Shown here piece by piece: positions 9,001 to 16,510 of a stretch of DNA of 64,000 nucleotides. Source of the DNA: Candidatus Propionivibrio dominans (GTDB lineage Bacteria > Pseudomonadota > Gammaproteobacteria > Burkholderiales > Rhodocyclaceae); assembly GCA_016709335.1 (NCBI GenBank), contig JADJNC010000003.1, forward strand, positions 62,001 to 126,000, given 5' to 3'. The notes beneath the pieces are model-generated. The model searched no databases. It was not told the origin of the DNA and saw nothing but the letters and a program-made list of their open reading frames with translations. Position 1 is the first letter of the stretch; every line of letters starts with the position of its first letter. The position numbers and the translations under genes were made by a program.

Positions 9001-12000
9001 TCAGGCGAAGGCTTCGCAGTAGTCGCGCCATCCGTAGGCGGTATCCGGCTGGATGGCAGCGAGTTCATCGACCAGCGGCAGTGCCGCATTGGTAGATAGA
9101 CCGAGCAGTTGGCGGAAGGTGGGATCGCCGTTGGAGCCGGCAAATTTCTTCTCGCAGGTGATGGTGACGCTGCCGGAGAAGATGAGCACCTCCACCTCGA
9201 TCGTCAGCGTGGCCCGCCCGACGGCCTTGCCGGTCTCGAACTCGTAGCGCAGCTCCAGATAGAGTTCCAGCGAGGCCGTGATGAGCCCTAATACATCGAC
9301 GTGGCCTTCGAGTCGGAAATAGCCAGTAAGGCTCGCAGCATCGGCCTCCATGCGGAAGTAGATGCCGGCCATCACCGAAACGCCGCCCGAGGCGACACCG
9401 AAGTCCACCGCAATGGCGGCGCCGAACTCAAACGCCGCCTCAAGTATTTGTACCCCTCGCGGGTCGAGCGTGACACCGAAGAAACCACCACCACCGAAGC
9501 AGTAAACTGTGAGGTGGAACGGTTGCTCGCGCGTGCAGAAGTTGAAACGCACCGACAGCGGTTGGCCAATGAAGGGCACCGTGAAACCGGCACCGAGCGA
9601 GACATTACTGAGATTAAGCACCCCGCAGGCGATGGTGGGCAGCGCCACGTTGAAACCGGCGTCAATGCCCTGCGCAGTGATGTCCAGGTAGGGCGGGTCG
9701 GAGAAGCCATCGAGCGGAATCAGATCGCGCAGCGTCTCGACGAAGGACAGGGGGCCGACGAATTTGATGTCCGACAGGATGACATCCACGTTCATCTTGG
9801 CGGCCGAGTTTACGGTGAACTCGATCTTCTCGAAGTTCAGTTCGATGAAGGTGGCCGGTGCAATCAAGCGCAGGTCAAAGTGGCGCAAGCCACACAGCAC
9901 CTGGATCTTGGGTGCGCCGCCGCTCTTCTTCATGCGCGCCTCGACGGCGACGGTGAAACCGTGCTTATCGTTCACCACGAAGAGGGGGTTCGAAGCGCTG
10001 AAACCCCAGCTCTTGATTTCCGGCTTCCAGTCGAAGCGCACCACCAGTTCTTCACCCAGCAGGTTCTCCAGCAACTGGAGCAAATCCGGCACTACCGACA
10101 GCGCCTGTTGCACCGTGCCAATGACCTCCACCAGCGCCTTGCGCGGTGGGCCGTCAAGCAAGGGGAAGGTTTCGACATCGGTTTTCAGGGCGCCCAGACG
10201 ATCGGCCACCGCCTGCACCTTGGGCGCCAGCTCAGCGGGCTTGGTGATCAACTCGCCGATGGATTGGCCGGGAGCCGGGTTATCCAGCAAGTTCTGGAGT
10301 GCATCGAACAAGGCCTTGCCGTCGGTGTAGAGCTTGCTGACCAGGGCCAATGCGTCCAGCACCAATAGCGCCTGCGCCACTACTGCATTGACCTGTTGGC
10401 GAAGGCCGGCTGGCGCCTGGGCAATACCGGCGACGGTGCTTTTCACTTCGTTCAGCGCAGCGCGCAGCTTGCCATTGCCGGCGGGAGCATCCAGGGCGTC
10501 TTGCAGGTTGATGCCCGCCAGGGGGTTGGCCGACTCGAAGCTCTTGGCCGCCAGGTTGCTGAGCTGGCTGCGAATGGCATCGAGCAGCGCCAGCGCGGTG
10601 TCGATCTTGTTGCTGACCAGAGTGGCCTGTGCGGCCCCCAACACCGCCGCCTGCGCCACCAGATCGTTGAGGGTCGCCTTCACCACCGCCAGCGCCGCCT
10701 CGGCCAGGCTGGCCGGTTGCTCGGCCAGCGCGCCGACGAACTGGTACAGGCGCATCAGGTCGTTGAAGAAGCTTTCGACCTTGGTGCTGGCCTCGGAAGC
10801 GAACTTGGGTGCCTTGTCCAGATTGTCCAGCAGGTCCGACACCTCGCTGATGACGGCGCTCAAGGGAATGCAGCCGAACAACAGCGGCAAAGGCAGCTCA
10901 GTGGCGCCGGGCGGGAAGAAACCGGTGGGTTTGACCTTGCCGTTCAACACATCGCCGACGGCGCCGGCGGTTGGCCCGAGAGCGCGCGACAGCGCACTGG
11001 GGTTCAGGTTGGGCATCACAAAGCCACCGCTGCGATCGCCTTGCTTGGAGAAATCGAGCCGCGCCATATCCGGCGTTTGCGGCAGATCCAGGAACACCTC
11101 GCCCTTGTTGGCTGCGGTATCGAAGCCCCGCTCGGCGTAGGTGCTGTTCCAGCGGATCTGGTTGAACTGGCTGCTGCCGGTAAGCTGTGCCATGGCGCCA
11201 ATTCGCGCCTGTGCCCGCACGACGCGCGGGAAGAACATGGGCTTCTCCAGCTTCGGCGTGTAAGCCTTGAAAGCCGCCTGGGAGGCTTTCGAAGCCTGGG
11301 ATTGCGGCGCGGACGTCTGGGGAACGTGAGCGCCAAAGGTCATGTGAACGATTTCCACTGCGGTGTCGCCGGCCTTGGCGCTAAGGGCCATCGCAACGCG
11401 TTGCCCTTTGAACTGGGCCACCGTCCGGTCATTGGCATTCGGTGCCGGAGTGCCTTCAGGCGTTTGCGTTGCGAGCCAGCCGTTCAATGCCTTGTTGGCG
11501 GTCTGTGCAGCCCCCATCAAGCCGTCCTTGCTGCCGTTGTGCAATGGCTTGAGCCGGTTGTTCTCCCGATAGCGCGGGCTGGCCATGGTGTTGGACATGA
11601 AGATCAGCGGCAAGTCGAACTGGATCTGTCGTCCGTCCAGGTCGGTGGCCACCATACGGAAACGGAATGGCTCCGGGTTGTTGCCCGGCCCGGTGGCCGG
11701 CCAGAACAGCAACTGGCCGAGGCCCGGTTCCACCTCGGTCATTTTGGGTTGGCTGAGGTCGGGTGTGACTGCGGTGAGCATGCGCACATGGGTGAACGGG
11801 AACTCGTTCTGCACCCGCTGGTTGTTGGCGCCGTAGGGGCGTAGCAGCGCGGCGTCGTCGTAGCGGCGCTCGCGCTCGCGCACCACCATGAACATGCGCT
11901 GGCGCAGGTAGGCCGGGTTGCCCGGCAAGGCACCATGAAACTTGCGTTCACTTACCTTGATGAGCACCGCCTTGTGGCCGAAAGGGAAGAGAACGCCCCG

Positions 12001-13467
12001 ATAGACAACGCGAACATAGTGGTCGCGCCCCAAGGTGGCACGGTGCACCCAGCTCTCCACATCGAGGCCCGGTGGCTCCCAGTCGGCGCGGCAATCCAGC
12101 CAGCCGCCGAGGCTGCTGAGCATCAGCAGCCGGGTGTCAATGGGCTCGGGCAGGTAGTTCGAGTTCGCGTAGTTCGCCGACAAGTGGCTGAACTGGTAGC
12201 GGTCGTAGTCGGTCAGCGTCGACAGAAAGTTTGGAGGGTTGCCGTCGTCGGGACCGGGGAGTTCGGTGAAGCCCTGCGGGAAGTCGGCTTGCATGGCTTT
12301 CTGGCCATGGCCGGTGGTGGCCCACACCGCGCGCAGTGTGCGACTGGGGTCGGCATGGGGGGCCTCGATGGGCGAGCCGCCCGCCGCTGAGCTGCCCAGC
12401 AAACGGGTGTGCCAAAGCTCGGTGTGCGAGGTGCCTGGCGAAGTCACCGGCAGCTTGGCATGCTGCCACTGTTCGCCATTGTGCGGCGACACAATGAGCC
12501 GCCATGGTATCTCCAGTGCGGTCTGGTGCGGGCCAGGCAAGGCCGGCTTGGGCTTGAAGGGCAGTGCCTGGAACGGCGGCTGGACGACCAGGCCAGACCA
12601 GTCGCTACTGCTTGACAGATCCGACAAGCGGCGCAACAAAGTCGCCTCACTAGCCGCGCCGCCGCGACGTGCAATCTGGGTTTGCCTCAAGCTGAAACCA
12701 TTCAAGGTGCTGACGCGGGTGCCCAGTGCCGCTGTGCTCACTACGCTATCGCTAACTGACGCTCGACTCTTGATCGAACCTACACGCTTCAACTGCGGCC
12801 ATAAACTAAGCCCGACACCCAGTTGAAAGCGCGGCGCGCGCGGCCGGGCGCCTGGAGGCACATTCATCTTCAAGGTTTGCGCAGCTTGCAGCAGTCCCTC
12901 AAGGCTATAGCTACACTCGAAGCCATTGGGCCACTCGAAAACCAGGCGGGACTCGCCAGCAGCCCGTGCTCTGATCGGTGGCGGTGCCACATTCACGTCG
13001 GCCGGTGGAGTCGGCGTTGGCTGCTGCGACGCCTTTGGTGGCCGGTCGGTGCTTGCCAGCGATGCGCCCGCCGCCGGGGATTCATAGAACACCTCGTCGG
13101 CAATTGACTGCGGCGGGTGGTGCAGAATCAGGTAGGCGACGCCACTGCCGAGTTTGTGCAAGCGCGGCGGCCTACTGCCCGGCTTGCGGCCTACGTTGAT
13201 CAACTGCACGCGCATGGCGAGCAAGTCATCAGGTCGCACCACCGCTTCGCCAGCGCGAGACTCGGAAAACAGGTTGCCAACCGGGCGGAGCATTGACGTG
13301 GCGGGTGGTTCCTGCACAGTCCCCACCGTTCCAGCCGTCCCTACGGAACCCTGACCAGCCTGAATACCCGTTGTCTGGCCGGAAACAATCGTTTCTGGAC
13401 GCAAGGCACTGCCTTTGTTTCCGGGCTTTACCGTTTTGCTTGTGCCGGACTTGCGGTTTCCTGCCAT
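9001..13467 (-). CDS. Giant uncharacterised protein A (1488 aa)
   Basis: First gene of the giant pair; AAGGAG precedes the ATG by 8 bases. Function not recognised. Visible regions: a basic Gly/Ser/Thr-rich N-terminus (1 to about 60); a long Pro-rich beta-type region (about 100-850); an Ala/Leu-rich helical or coiled-coil region (about 880-1190) with heptad-like spacing; and a C-terminal beta-rich region with the Gly motif CFGGGGFFGVTLDP (about 1323-1336) and alternating hydrophobics such as TLTIEVEVLIFSGSVTI. No signal peptide and no enzyme motif are seen. The helical stalk plus beta-rich ends suggest an elongated structural protein, but this is inference. It lies within the block bounded by the rlmD repeats and was probably gained by transfer with its partner. 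Confidence 0.85.
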   Translation of the reverse strand: MAGNRKSGTSKTVKPGNKGSALRPETIVSGQTTGIQAGQGSVGTAGTVGTVQEPPATSMLRPVGNLFSESRAGEAVVRPDDLLAMRVQLINVGRKPGSRPPRLHKLGSGVAYLILHHPPQSIADEVFYESPAAGASLASTDRPPKASQQPTPTPPADVNVAPPPIRARAAGESRLVFEWPNGFECSYSLEGLLQAAQTLKMNVPPGARPRAPRFQLGVGLSLWPQLKRVGSIKSRASVSDSVVSTAALGTRVSTLNGFSLRQTQIARRGGAASEATLLRRLSDLSSSSDWSGLVVQPPFQALPFKPKPALPGPHQTALEIPWRLIVSPHNGEQWQHAKLPVTSPGTSHTELWHTRLLGSSAAGGSPIEAPHADPSRTLRAVWATTGHGQKAMQADFPQGFTELPGPDDGNPPNFLSTLTDYDRYQFSHLSANYANSNYLPEPIDTRLLMLSSLGGWLDCRADWEPPGLDVESWVHRATLGRDHYVRVVYRGVLFPFGHKAVLIKVSERKFHGALPGNPAYLRQRMFMVVRERERRYDDAALLRPYGANNQRVQNEFPFTHVRMLTAVTPDLSQPKMTEVEPGLGQLLFWPATGPGNNPEPFRFRMVATDLDGRQIQFDLPLIFMSNTMASPRYRENNRLKPLHNGSKDGLMGAAQTANKALNGWLATQTPEGTPAPNANDRTVAQFKGQRVAMALSAKAGDTAVEIVHMTFGAHVPQTSAPQSQASKASQAAFKAYTPKLEKPMFFPRVVRAQARIGAMAQLTGSSQFNQIRWNSTYAERGFDTAANKGEVFLDLPQTPDMARLDFSKQGDRSGGFVMPNLNPSALSRALGPTAGAVGDVLNGKVKPTGFFPPGATELPLPLLFGCIPLSAVISEVSDLLDNLDKAPKFASEASTKVESFFNDLMRLYQFVGALAEQPASLAEAALAVVKATLNDLVAQAAVLGAAQATLVSNKIDTALALLDAIRSQLSNLAAKSFESANPLAGINLQDALDAPAGNGKLRAALNEVKSTVAGIAQAPAGLRQQVNAVVAQALLVLDALALVSKLYTDGKALFDALQNLLDNPAPGQSIGELITKPAELAPKVQAVADRLGALKTDVETFPLLDGPPRKALVEVIGTVQQALSVVPDLLQLLENLLGEELVVRFDWKPEIKSWGFSASNPLFVVNDKHGFTVAVEARMKKSGGAPKIQVLCGLRHFDLRLIAPATFIELNFEKIEFTVNSAAKMNVDVILSDIKFVGPLSFVETLRDLIPLDGFSDPPYLDITAQGIDAGFNVALPTIACGVLNLSNVSLGAGFTVPFIGQPLSVRFNFCTREQPFHLTVYCFGGGGFFGVTLDPRGVQILEAAFEFGAAIAVDFGVASGGVSVMAGIYFRMEADAASLTGYFRLEGHVDVLGLITASLELYLELRYEFETGKAVGRATLTIEVEVLIFSGSVTITCEKKFAGSNGDPTFRQLLGLSTNAALPLVDELAAIQPDTAYGWRDYCEAFA

Positions 13468-13639
13468 GGCGTCAGCTCCTTGAATACAGGAAATCCAGCC
13501 GAACCATGACGAGTGTATGAGACCGCCATCAGTGGCGTCACTCTACAAGTTGGTTCGAGAAAGTCCTGAAAACTCATCTGAATCCTGCTCGCTTAGTGCC
13601 TCGCATTAGACAGACAATGGGAGTTCGCCTGGGTTCAAT

Positions 13640-14010
13640 CTACTTGCGATCTCCCGGTTCCTGACAGGCGTAGCGATGATTGTATATGTACTCAGGGGCC
13701 GATTCAGCCTGGGGGTCATCCTCGCCCGTGGTGACACTCTGCATCTTCCAGAGCGTGGGTATACTGGGTGGCATCAGGCGTAGCGACGACGTCGGCTTAT
13801 CCAGTTGGGACAGGATGTCGAGCACAGCACCGGGCCTTGGTTATAAGGCGATGATTAGCATCCGGGTGCCGCAGCAAGGGCAGAGGAGCGCAAAAACTCA
13901 TGGATTGGCGCGAGCAGCAGCGCCGATCCATAACGGACGGCGCGGCGGTCAATCGCTTCAGCTTCCCCTGGCGCTTCCTCAGTTCCATCGGATGACGGGC
14001 TGGGCGCAGC
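13640..14010 (-). pseudogene. Decayed IS91-family-like transposase, C-terminal remnant
   Basis: Reading the minus strand across frames gives, in order: [13 protein letters not shown], a CPCC zinc motif (ALLCPCCGTRMLIIAL), then AVLDILSQLDKPTSSLRL, TLWKM, DPQAESAPEY and a short basic tail. This is the layout I recall for the C-termini of IS91-type (Y2/rolling-circle) transposases, which carry a CP.CG motif followed by a ...ILxHLGEPTxPP... region and an APEYEFDQR-like end. At least two frameshifts separate the pieces and the catalytic part is missing. The remnant sits exactly between the giant operon and the partial rlmD copy, suggesting that it mediated or marks the rearrangement. Confidence 0.6.
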
Positions 14011-14015
14011 GGTCG

Positions 14016-14278
14016 CTGCGCTTGGTCACCTCGACAAGATTCTGATCGACCCGCCACGCGAAGGCGCGGTGGAACTCATCAATTCGATTGGCGAGGACGG
14101 GCCGCGCCGCATCGTCTATGTATCATGCAGTCCGGCAACGCTGGCGCGCGATGCGGCGATTCTGGTTACGCAGAAGGGATATCGACTGAAAGGTGCAGGG
14201 GTGGTCAACATGTTTCACACTTCACACGTGGAATCGATTGCGTTGTTCGAAAGGGGCCTGAACTATCTCCAGGATTGA
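14016..14278 (+). pseudogene. Partial rlmD copy (3' end only)
   Basis: The last ~80 codons of rlmD are repeated here, including DPPREG and the nucleophile motif [11 protein letters not shown], but without the TRAM domain, cluster cysteines or SAM-binding motif. It therefore cannot be a working enzyme. Relative to the full gene it has lost one codon's worth of bases near NMF and gained a C that destroys the native stop, so the frame runs on to 14278. The tail overlaps the 3' end of the convergent ccdB gene by 16 bases. Either this is the old native end displaced by the insertion, or a fragment carried in. Confidence 0.9.
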
Positions 14279-14583
14279 GTCAGCAATTCATCCAGAGAAT
14301 CCATGATACGGTGGCCTTCTTGACCCAAGGAATCCACATATTCACCCAGTTGCTCGATGGGAACTGAAACAATTTCAAGAGGATGCAAAACAACTTGAAC
14401 TTTCTCGATTTTGAAGGAGGGATTGAATCGCGAGTTACTTACCTTCCCAAGTACAGACTTTCGCACCAGGGGCACAACCACCCGTCGACGATAACTGTCA
14501 TACAAGGATGACTGGACAATCACCACGTAAGGAATTTCGTCCCTATGCTTTCCTGTATTTTTATGCACATCGTATTGAGCCAT
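14263..14583 (-). CDS. ccdB: CcdB-family gyrase-targeting toxin
   Basis: 106 codons, close to the usual CcdB length. It begins [20 protein letters not shown], the typical N-terminus (xQFDVYxN...PYxVxxQSDLL). It continues with RRRVVVPLV and ends with a helix containing LLTQS. CcdB poisons DNA gyrase, and its C-terminal residues are needed for killing. The toxin starts 9 bases after the antitoxin stop. Its C-terminus has been set by, or overlaps, the rlmD remnant on the other strand, so the terminal residues (QSWR) may not be ancestral. Confidence 0.85.
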   Translation of the reverse strand: MAQYDVHKNTGKHRDEIPYVVIVQSSLYDSYRRRVVVPLVRKSVLGKVSNSRFNPSFKIEKVQVVLHPLEIVSVPIEQLGEYVDSLGQEGHRIMDSLDELLTQSWR

Positions 14584-14592
14584 GACTTGGGC

Positions 14593-14847
14593 TCAAAGAG
14601 ATGAATACTCATCGGCAAATGAACCAAACTTGCCGTTGAATGAGTTCCACATGGAAATGGTTTCATCAAGAGTCTTGGCATTTGAAATACGCTGCTGACG
14701 TTTGTGCTCCACATAGTCAACAAGTAGCGACTCGACCACGCTAGAGAGGTTATTGGTCAGGCCGCGTACTTCAATAACCAAATCTTCATTAAGTGTCAGA
14801 TTTACCGGGCGCTTCCGGGCTTCATTATTGGCTGTAGCTGATTTCAT
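14593..14847 (-). CDS. ccdA: CcdA-family antitoxin
   Basis: 84 codons. An N-terminal ribbon-helix-helix (KRPVNLTLNEDLVIEVRGL) precedes a flexible, acidic C-terminus (WNSFNGKFGSFADEYSSL) that in CcdA wraps the toxin. The WNSFN...GSFADE pattern is characteristic of CcdA. GGAGG precedes the ATG. The upstream palindrome at 14858-14880 is the likely autoregulatory operator. Confidence 0.85.
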   Translation of the reverse strand: MKSATANNEARKRPVNLTLNEDLVIEVRGLTNNLSSVVESLLVDYVEHKRQQRISNAKTLDETISMWNSFNGKFGSFADEYSSL

Positions 14848-14857
14848 GGAATACCTC

Positions 14858-14880
14858 CAATGCGCATTATATGCGCATTG
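14858..14880 (-). promoter_or_regulatory. ccdAB operator overlapping the -10 box
   Basis: Perfect 9-bp inverted repeat, CAATGCGCA and TGCGCATTG, separated by 5 bases. On the minus strand the centre reads TATAAT, a perfect -10 hexamer, 11 bases before the GGAGG of ccdA. A CcdA/CcdB complex bound here would cover the promoter. No good -35 box is seen at standard spacing. Function is inferred from position and symmetry. Confidence 0.6.
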
Positions 14881-15089
14881 TCAGGGTTTGCGCTACAAGC
14901 ATGGCACAACAGCTTGATCGAATACGCCACCGGCAGGTTCCCTGCTTGCTTGAAACATTCGGAGCGCTTGTATTGTGGTAGTGGGGGCGACGAACGGCAA
15001 TGGTTCGAACTGAGCCAACTTGGTGATCATCCCGCCAACATTGTGCATTGCACAGGCGAAAATAAAATTCCGGTTACTGAAAGCCGGGA
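14881..15089. other. Intergenic region between ccdA and bfd
   Basis: About 200 bases with no supportable gene. It must hold the upstream part of the ccdAB promoter and the 3' end of the bfd transcript. I see no clear intrinsic terminator. Confidence 0.4.
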
Positions 15090-15284
15090 TCAGTCGCTAT
15101 GCCATGCCGCTTTACGCTGGTTTTCAATGGTTTCTTCAAGTAGCTGTCTGGCATACGCTGCGCAATTGCCGCATTCGCTGGCCACGCCCAGGTCGAGCCG
15201 CAACTCATCCAGCGTAAGTGCGCCATTCTTGGCCGCTTCACGAATCTGTTGGTCAGTGATGGCTTTGCAGACGCATACGTACAC
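15090..15284 (-). CDS. bfd: Bacterioferritin-associated ferredoxin Bfd
   Basis: 64 codons, the standard Bfd length. The [2Fe-2S] cysteines are in YVCVCKAITDQQI (C4, C6) and ASECGNCAAYA (two more Cys). Bfd docks on bacterioferritin and donates electrons to the haem to release stored iron. It is the last gene of a minus-strand cluster with the two bacterioferritin genes, 61 bases downstream of the second. Confidence 0.92.
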   Translation of the reverse strand: MYVCVCKAITDQQIREAAKNGALTLDELRLDLGVASECGNCAAYARQLLEETIENQRKAAWHSD

Positions 15285-15345
15285 GAAACTTCTCCAGAAA
15301 AATCGCAGTCAGGGGCGGGCGATGGCGGTGAGGCCTGCAAATAGT

Positions 15346-15828
15346 TCAGTCGCCGCCCGGATCCATGTGGGCCTGCAGATAGTTTGCCAGGCTGACGTCC
15401 ACGATCAGGCTGTGCTGTGTTTCCAGCCAGTCGATTGATTCTTCGCAGTGTTCCAGCAGATCTTCGAGCAGGTCGCGGCTGACGTAGTCCTGGAGTTGTT
15501 CAGACAGGGCAATGCTCTCGATCAGCAAGGGGCGCTGGATCTCGCGCTCGTACTTGAGGTCGCACTGCAGGCATTCGACGACGTTTTCACCAATCAGCAG
15601 CTTGCCGAGGTTCTGCAGGTTGGGCAGGCCTTCGAGAAACAAAATGCGGTCAATCAGTTTGTCGGCTTCCTTCATGACGCGGATCGACTGTTTGTATTGA
15701 TAGTCGTTTAGCTTTTCCAGTCCCCAATGACGAAACAGGCGGGCATGCAGGAAGTACTGGTTGATCGACGTCAGTTCGTTTTTCAGCACCTTGTTCAGGG
15801 TGCCGATCAGTGTCTTGTCACCTTTCAT
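15346..15828 (-). CDS. bfr: Bacterioferritin, haem-binding subunit lacking ferroxidase ligands
   Basis: 160 codons, full length. The four-helix bacterioferritin fold is evident from NELTSINQYFLHAR and RILFLEGLPNLQ. The haem ligand M52 is present (VMKEAD). The ferroxidase-centre residues are not: position 51 is V instead of E, 54 is E instead of H, and the helix-D E/H pair is replaced by C128 and S131; E18 and E94 remain. Hence it should bind haem but not oxidise iron. It follows the companion subunit by 12 bases and precedes bfd. The two subunits are complementary, as in two-subunit systems such as Neisseria BfrA/BfrB. Confidence 0.9.
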   Translation of the reverse strand: MKGDKTLIGTLNKVLKNELTSINQYFLHARLFRHWGLEKLNDYQYKQSIRVMKEADKLIDRILFLEGLPNLQNLGKLLIGENVVECLQCDLKYEREIQRPLLIESIALSEQLQDYVSRDLLEDLLEHCEESIDWLETQHSLIVDVSLANYLQAHMDPGGD

Positions 15829-15840
15829 CGTTGCGCCTCT

Positions 15841-16326
15841 TTATGCCGGGTTGCCAGAGTCGATCTGGCTTTGTTGATAGTTCTGCAGGCCGACCAGTTC
15901 GATCAGGCGAATCTGCTTTTCGAGGTAGTAGGCGTGGTCCATCTCGGTATCTTCGAGTTGAATCGCCAGCATGTCGCGGGTGACGTAATCCTGGGCTGTT
16001 TCACAGGCGGCCATCGCTTTCTTCAAGACGACGACAGTATGGTATTCGTAGTCGAGGTCGGACTGCAGCATCTCGGGAACGGTTTTGCCGACCGTCATTG
16101 CATTGCGTTTGGCCAGATTGGGCGTTCCTTCCAGGAAAAGAATGCGCTGAATGATCGCCAGCGCGTGCTGGTGCTCGTGCGCGGATTCATGCAGCGCCTT
16201 TTCGGCCAGTCGCTTGAAGCCCATGTCCGAATACATTTCGCCGTGGATCAGGTACTGGTCGACGGCGGTCAATTCACCCGTCAGCAGGTCGTTCAGGATG
16301 CCGATGATTTTCTTGTCGCTCTTCAT
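15841..16326 (-). CDS. bfr: Bacterioferritin, ferroxidase subunit lacking the haem methionine
   Basis: 161 codons. All ferroxidase-centre ligands can be placed: E18, E51, H54, E94, E128 and H131 (one-residue offset against E. coli after helix C). The haem-ligating M52 is H52 (ESAHEHQHAL), so haem binding is doubtful. The start is supported by GGAG 9 bases upstream. It is the first gene of the bfr-bfr-bfd cluster. Co-assembly with the haem-binding paralogue downstream would give a mixed 24-mer carrying both functions. The promoter must lie between 16327 and the IS element beginning at 16511. Confidence 0.9.
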   Translation of the reverse strand: MKSDKKIIGILNDLLTGELTAVDQYLIHGEMYSDMGFKRLAEKALHESAHEHQHALAIIQRILFLEGTPNLAKRNAMTVGKTVPEMLQSDLDYEYHTVVVLKKAMAACETAQDYVTRDMLAIQLEDTEMDHAYYLEKQIRLIELVGLQNYQQSQIDSGNPA

Positions 16327-16500
16327 GAGGTTCTCCGGAAATCGTTTAAAACGAGTGGCTGGAACAAATCCGATAATCCGGCTGAACCGCTATTCAAGCC
16401 TTTGCCAGCCACCATTATATGTTCTGCCCCTATCGACAGCATTTTTCAGTACCGGTTCAACCTCTTCGCCTGGCTGTGAGATCCGGCCATGCTACAGACC

Positions 16501-16510
16501 TTCGTTTGTG
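16501..16510. repeat. ISAs1 target-site duplication, left copy
   Basis: TTCGTTTGTG directly abuts the left inverted repeat and is identical to 17798-17807. Ten bases fits the 8-10 bp duplications known for the ISAs1 family. Confidence 0.88.

Noticed and set aside
10396..11844. Long plus-strand frame (482 codons) inside giant gene A
   Set aside because: Antisense shadow of the 1488-codon gene; no recognisable motif or ribosome binding site.
13680..14045. Plus-strand 121-codon frame as a novel small protein
   Set aside because: The minus strand explains the region as an IS91-type transposase remnant, and the frame has no ribosome binding site.
14860..15438. Plus-strand 192-codon frame
   Set aside because: Mostly antisense to bfd and the bacterioferritin gene; starts inside the ccdA operator.
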